The notes under the pieces: generated by a model
What the model was told of the DNA's origin: nothing
What the model saw: the letters and a program-made list of their open reading frames with translations, nothing else
The model's database searches: none
Assembly (NCBI GenBank): GCA_036278735.1
Contig: DASUKM010000011.1
Span: 1 to 9,662, forward strand
DNA length: 9,662 nucleotides
Direction: 5' to 3'
Source: DASUKM01 sp036278735
GTDB taxonomy: Bacteria > Acidobacteriota > Vicinamibacteria > Vicinamibacterales > 2-12-FULL-66-21
Shown: in pieces, positions 6,460 through 9,662 of the stretch
How positions within the stretch are numbered: position 1 is the first letter of the stretch
Layout: each line of letters opens with the position of its first letter
Translations under genes and position numbers: made by a program

Positions 6460-8451
6460 ATGGACGTAGACGCGCCGGCGGTGTCCAATCTCCATATGGT
6501 CCCCTGCCCCGGTCGCCTCTTCGGAGCCGTCCTCGCCGCGGCACTCGTCGCGCTGCCTGGCGCTGGCAACGGGAGGCCGGAACCCGGGCTGAACGCATCC
6601 CTGACGGTCCGCCTCGTTGCGGGTCGTACGCAGTACAGGATCGGCGAGCTGATCCCGCTCGATCTGCAATTTCGAGGAACCGGTGATCCGGACCTGTACT
6701 TCTCGATCCTGCCGACCCGCCGTTCCGGAGAGCTCGCGACGGAACGGTACGAGGTGACGCCGGAGGGCGGATGGCACGACCCGCTCGCGGACTATTTCAG
6801 CACGACGGTGACGGTGGGCAGCATCCTCTCGTCGGAGCATCCGCTCGATGGCTCGCCACTCCATGTGCACGTGAATCTCAACGACTGGATCCAGTTCACC
6901 GCACCCGGCCGCTACGAGCTCTCGATTGCGTCGGCCCGCCTCCGCCGGTATTCGGGCGAGCCGGCCCCCGACCTGACGTCGAACGTCGTCGACCTCTCAA
7001 TCGTGCCGGCGCCTCCCGCGTGGGCAAGGGCGCAGGTCGCCTCGGCGCGCACGGCAATCGAGCAGGGTTCGGATGCTCAGGTGCAGGACGGCGCCGTCGT
7101 CCTGAGACATCTCGGCACGAGGAGGGCGGCGATGACGCTGCTGGCCGAGTACGACCGGCTCGCGCCGGGTCACCACTTCGATCTGATCGCAGGCCTCGCA
7201 GCGTCGGCCTTCGGGGACGATGTCGCGGCCGTCATGGAACAGCGCGCCGGCACGGGGAACCCGCTTCCGCCGACGTACCTCAACGACCTCGCCCTCCTGC
7301 GCGCCCTTGGGGATCTGCGCGGGAGCTCCGCCACACCACAGCAACGCGTCGAGAAGCGCCTGGCACTCGAGGCGGCGTATCGGTTGCATTGGCTCTCGGC
7401 CGCGATCCGGTCACCGTCGGTCGCCAGGTTCGCGTCCGCGATCCAGGCGTTACCCGTGACAAGGGATCCGGCGTTTGAAGGGCTCCTCGGCCGGGCCCTC
7501 TCGCGGCGGCCGGCGCTCGCGCGGGAAGCGTTCCTCAGCCTCGACCAGCCTGCGCAGAACACGGCGCTTCGGTGGCGCGGCAGCGCGTGGAATGGACGCT
7601 GGATCGAACCCGCCCTCCGGCGTGTGTATCGCACCTGGCGCGGGGACACCCGGTCGGCAGGCGTTGGCGACGCCGCGCTGATTCGGCTGATCCAGATCGA
7701 TCCCGCCCGCGGCGATGCGCTCGCGCTGCAGGAGATCCGGACCGGGGCGCACGGCATCGGATACGACGCGCTTGCGTCGGTGGACGTGCCTTCGGGTGCT
7801 GATCTCGACGATGCGCTGCGGCAGCGGCTGCTCCGCGCCTCGGCCGACGATGAACGCGCGACGTCGATGTGGCTGATCGCGCGGTACGGATCGGACGCGC
7901 TGGCGCCCGTCGTTCAGGCAACCGTTCAGGACGGAGTGGCCTGTTCGATTGAAGCAGGCGCGCTCACCTACCTGCTCGAGCACGAGCCCGAGGCCGCTGC
8001 GGCGCGGCTTCGGCCGGGATTCACGCCGACCCGCGGCTGCGTCACCGTACCGTGGGATGCGATCGCGCACCGGTATTGGGATGCCCGGCTCGAGGCGGCC
8101 GCGATTCTCCACGCGCGCAGCTTGACCGGATATCCCGCGGCAGACGCGATCCGCGTGCTCGGGTCGTACGGATCGGCCGCCGTCAAGACGCCGCTCCTCG
8201 AGCGGCTCGCGGCGTTCAGCGCAAAATGGCGCGCCCGGGCAACCGAACTCGAGACGGACGAGCGGCCCCCGTTCAACGCGGCGACTACGGTCGAGAACGC
8301 GCTCGTGAACGCGCTGCTCCAGAACCAACACATCGCCCTCACGCGCGCAGACGTGGCCCGCATACGCGAGCTGTGCGTGACGGCCGGCTGCCGCCGCAAC
8401 GTGGACGCGCAATCGCAGGCGCGACCCCAAAGCCCAAAGCCTAAAGCCTAA
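6460..8451 (+). CDS. Secreted protein of unknown function with beta-sandwich-like and helical-repeat regions
   Basis: I cannot assign a function. The frame encodes 663 aa from the ATG at 6460. The ATG at 6496 would remove 12 residues, including two Asp, and leave a cleaner signal peptide (MVPCPGRLFGAVLAAALVAL, then small residues); neither start has a clear SD. After the signal, residues to about 180 look beta-rich: LTVRLVAGRTQYRIGELIPL opens the region, and the stretch ends in a linker around IVPAPPAW. This recalls an Ig-like domain, by pattern only. From about 185 to 650 the protein is alpha-helical with loosely repeated leucine/alanine helices such as LRHLGTRRAAMTLLAEYD and IRVLGSYGSAAVKTPLLER, which suggests HEAT-like repeats. 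Only a few Cys are present and no catalytic motif is visible. A periplasmic or cell-surface scaffold is a guess. The last residues, PQSPKPKA, are encoded by a 7-bp tandem repeat. The acetyltransferase gene starts 19 bp downstream. Confidence 0.8.
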   Translation: MDVDAPAVSNLHMVPCPGRLFGAVLAAALVALPGAGNGRPEPGLNASLTVRLVAGRTQYRIGELIPLDLQFRGTGDPDLYFSILPTRRSGELATERYEVTPEGGWHDPLADYFSTTVTVGSILSSEHPLDGSPLHVHVNLNDWIQFTAPGRYELSIASARLRRYSGEPAPDLTSNVVDLSIVPAPPAWARAQVASARTAIEQGSDAQVQDGAVVLRHLGTRRAAMTLLAEYDRLAPGHHFDLIAGLAASAFGDDVAAVMEQRAGTGNPLPPTYLNDLALLRALGDLRGSSATPQQRVEKRLALEAAYRLHWLSAAIRSPSVARFASAIQALPVTRDPAFEGLLGRALSRRPALAREAFLSLDQPAQNTALRWRGSAWNGRWIEPALRRVYRTWRGDTRSAGVGDAALIRLIQIDPARGDALALQEIRTGAHGIGYDALASVDVPSGADLDDALRQRLLRASADDERATSMWLIARYGSDALAPVVQATVQDGVACSIEAGALTYLLEHEPEAAAARLRPGFTPTRGCVTVPWDAIAHRYWDARLEAAAILHARSLTGYPAADAIRVLGSYGSAAVKTPLLERLAAFSAKWRARATELETDERPPFNAATTVENALVNALLQNQHIALTRADVARIRELCVTAGCRRNVDAQSQARPQSPKPKA

Positions 8452-8456
8452 AGCCG
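8429..8456 (+). repeat. Four-copy 7-bp tandem repeat across a stop codon
   Basis: The heptamer AAAGCCY occurs four times without a gap, with the last base reading C, T, T and G in turn. It encodes the end of the 663-aa protein, and the TAA stop (8449-8451) is formed at the junction of the third and fourth copies. Seven is not a multiple of three, so gain or loss of a copy would change the C-terminus or move the stop. It lies 14 nt before the acetyltransferase ATG. Confidence 0.85.
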
Positions 8457-8470
8457 ACTCTTTCACCCCG

Positions 8471-9019
8471 ATGATGGCGCACGAGACCGAAAAACAGAAG
8501 ATGCTGCGCGGCGAGCTGTACAACGCCACCGATCCGCAGCTCACGCGCGAGCGACAGCGTGCCAAGGCGCTGTGCCGCCGGTACAACCAGGCGGTCGAGG
8601 ATCTCGACCGCGCGCTGCTGCACGAGCTGTTCGGCGGCGCGACCGACGCGTATCTGGAGTCCCCCTTCTTCTGCGATTACGGCTACAACATCCGTCTGGG
8701 CGCGCGCCTGTACGCGAACCACAACCTGGTGATCCTCGACTGCGCCGAGGTGACGCTCGGCGACGACGTCCTGATTGGCCCGAACGTGGTGATCTCGACG
8801 GCCGGGCATCCGCTGGACGGCGCGGTGCGCCGATCGGGTCTCGAGTTTGCCAAGCCGATCCGGATCGGCAGCGGCGTCTGGATTGGCGCGAGCGTCACCG
8901 TACTGCCCGGCGTCGAGATCGGCGAGAACGCCATCATCGGGGCCGGCAGCGTCGTCACGCGATCGATTCCCGCCGGGGCCGTCGCGTTCGGGAATCCGTG
9001 CCAGGTGCGGCGGGTCTGA
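8471..9019 (+). CDS. Sugar O-acetyltransferase, maltose/galactoside (Maa/LacA/NodL) type
   Basis: Predicted to transfer acetyl from acetyl-CoA to a hydroxyl of a sugar; cytoplasmic, normally a trimer. It has 182 aa, close to the usual 180-200. The N-terminus has the family's cap helix, with TEKQKMLRGELYNATDPQL. Left-handed beta-helix hexapeptide repeats follow (LGDDVL, IGPNVV, IRIGSG, VWIGAS, VEIGEN, AIIGAG). The presumed catalytic His is His113 in STAGHPLD, matching His115 of LacA. The YANHN stretch and the terminal AFGNPCQVRR are also typical. Two adjacent ATG codons (8471, 8474) can start it; no strong SD is visible. The start lies 19 bp after the 663-aa gene, so read-through or coupling is likely. 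The acceptor sugar cannot be told from the sequence; Maa, LacA or NodL activity are all possible. Confidence 0.92.
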   Translation: MMAHETEKQKMLRGELYNATDPQLTRERQRAKALCRRYNQAVEDLDRALLHELFGGATDAYLESPFFCDYGYNIRLGARLYANHNLVILDCAEVTLGDDVLIGPNVVISTAGHPLDGAVRRSGLEFAKPIRIGSGVWIGASVTVLPGVEIGENAIIGAGSVVTRSIPAGAVAFGNPCQVRRV

Positions 9020-9034
9020 CGCGCCTACGGATGT

Positions 9035-9054
9035 GGCGGGTCTAAAGACCCGCC
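9035..9054. terminator. Palindrome between convergent genes, possible bidirectional terminator or REP-like repeat
   Basis: Arms GGCGGGTCT (9035-9043) and AGACCCGCC (9046-9054) pair perfectly over 9 bp around two A residues. It fills most of the 35-bp gap between the acetyltransferase stop and the OsmC stop, so it would form a hairpin in both transcripts. No T-tract follows on either side, so it would be a factor-assisted stop or a stability element. The left arm also occurs at 9009-9017, across the end of the acetyltransferase gene. Dispersed GGCGGGTCT/AGACCCGCC palindromes of this form are, from memory, frequent in acidobacterial spacers. Confidence 0.55.
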
Positions 9055-9531
9055 CTACAAACGCGGCGGTGCGGCGACGAAGTCGAACGCCGGTTCGATC
9101 GTCACCGTCGTCGTGACCGAGTTGGCGATGAAGCAGTCGTGATGCGCCCGTTCGACCAGTTCGAGCGCCTTCATCTCGTCGGTGCCCGCCGCGAGCGTGA
9201 TGCGCGGCCGCAGCGTGACGCGCGACACGCGCATCCGTCCGTCGATCAGCGCGAGCCGTCCTTCCGCTTCGTCCTTGTAACCGAACACGACGAGGTGGTT
9301 GCGGGCGGCGAGGAACAGGTACGTGAGCGCCTGGCAGCCGGACAACGAGGCGACGAACAACTGCTCGGGGTTCGCGCGCGCCGGGTCGCCCCGGTAGCCC
9401 GGCGCCGCCGACATCGGCAGCGTCACGGCCCCCAGCACAACCGTGAGGTCGCGGCTGAACGCCGCGGGATCGGTGGTCGGCCCCTTGATCGCCCCCGTCC
9501 ATTCGAGGTGGGCCAGGAACACGTCGGCCAT
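9055..9531 (-). CDS. OsmC-family thiol peroxidase
   Basis: OsmC/Ohr proteins reduce organic hydroperoxides through two cysteines in the cytoplasm. The protein has 158 aa from the ATG at 9531, chosen because AAAGGAG (9541-9547 on the complement) lies 9 nt upstream; the longer frame to 9618 adds an atypical Arg-rich leader. The peroxidatic Cys66 sits in ANPEQLFVASLSGCQALTYL with conserved Glu56, and the second Cys133 in AHHDCFIANSV. Both cysteines are present, so activity is expected. The start MADVFLAHLEWTGA and the length fit the OsmC side of the family, but the split between OsmC, Ohr and YhfA groups cannot be decided here. It is convergent with the acetyltransferase gene across the 9035-9054 palindrome. 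Confidence 0.93.
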   Translation of the reverse strand: MADVFLAHLEWTGAIKGPTTDPAAFSRDLTVVLGAVTLPMSAAPGYRGDPARANPEQLFVASLSGCQALTYLFLAARNHLVVFGYKDEAEGRLALIDGRMRVSRVTLRPRITLAAGTDEMKALELVERAHHDCFIANSVTTTVTIEPAFDFVAAPPRL

Positions 9532-9592
9532 GTCGCGGAACTCCTTTGGTGTGGCCGCCTGCGCGGCGATCAGCCCTCGTGGGCGCTCTCTT

Positions 9593-9598
9593 ATTGTC
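9593..9598 (-). promoter_or_regulatory. Weak -10-like box upstream of the OsmC gene
   Basis: On the - strand GACAAT is followed by AAG, in a locally AT-richer patch about 62 nt before the OsmC start. It matches the -10 consensus at four of six positions, and no convincing -35 lies 16-18 bp upstream. Confidence 0.2.
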
Positions 9599-9626
9599 CG
9601 CCCGGCGCCCCGCCGCACGCCAGCAC

Positions 9627-9662
9627 GAGAACCTGAGAACCTGAGAACCTGAGAACCCGAGA
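9627..9662 (+). repeat. 8-bp tandem repeat running off the window edge
   Basis: GAGAACCT occurs three times, then GAGAACCC, then a partial GAGA at the last base, so at least 4.5 copies exist and the array continues outside. It lies about 95 nt upstream of the OsmC start, outside any gene I can support. It differs from the 7-bp repeat at 8429-8456 in unit and length. Confidence 0.8.

Noticed and set aside
6342..6686. Frame with a hydrophobic segment that could be a small membrane protein
   Set aside because: No SD is present. After the hydrophobic part the sequence turns Arg/Pro-rich, as GC-rich off-frames do, and it overlaps the better supported 663-aa gene by over 200 bp. At most it is remnant DNA.

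Overview
This 9.66-kb window is very GC-rich and densely coding. It looks like chromosomal DNA from a soil-type Acidobacteriota, perhaps Vicinamibacterales. That placement is inference. It rests on two neighbouring eukaryote-like Ser/Thr kinase genes (the tail of one with an ending typical of TPR-linked kinases, and a complete kinase fused to a PD40/TolB-like propeller), on a large M28 peptidase, on base composition, and on a palindrome of the kind scattered between genes in such genomes. I see no rRNA, tRNA, CRISPR array, transposase, phage gene or toxin-antitoxin pair.

Layout on the + strand, left to right: the 3' end of a kinase-like gene (to 125); a spacer with a perfect TATAAT box; a 900-aa membrane Ser/Thr kinase with an extracytoplasmic beta-propeller (352-3054); 28 bp later a secreted ten-cysteine protein whose C-terminus resembles the cap of RTX-type calcium-binding proteins (3083-3676); then a secreted M28-family zinc peptidase (3756-5123).

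The peptidase meets a - strand pair tail to tail, with an 8-bp overlap. The pair is a 69-aa protein with the SFPASDPP motif (5981 to 5772) followed by a Dps-type ferritin (5697 to 5116). A hairpin starts directly after the small gene's stop codon. About 480 bp with no convincing gene follow. Next, on the + strand, come a 663-aa secreted protein of unknown function (6460-8451), whose last codons and stop lie in a 7-bp tandem repeat, and a maltose/galactoside-type O-acetyltransferase (8471-9019). A convergent OsmC-family peroxidase gene (9531 to 9055) shares a 9-bp-stem palindrome with the acetyltransferase. The window ends inside an 8-bp tandem repeat.

Two functional themes can be read. One is envelope signalling and secreted enzymes: kinase, ten-cysteine protein and peptidase. 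The other is oxidative or starvation defence: Dps, possibly its small partner, and OsmC. Nothing here is clearly a new multi-gene system. The points most worth a second look are the peptidase's apparent His-to-Asp change at a metal-ligand position, the SFPASDPP-hairpin-Dps arrangement, the repeat-less RTX-like secreted protein downstream of the kinase, and the short tandem repeats touching gene ends.
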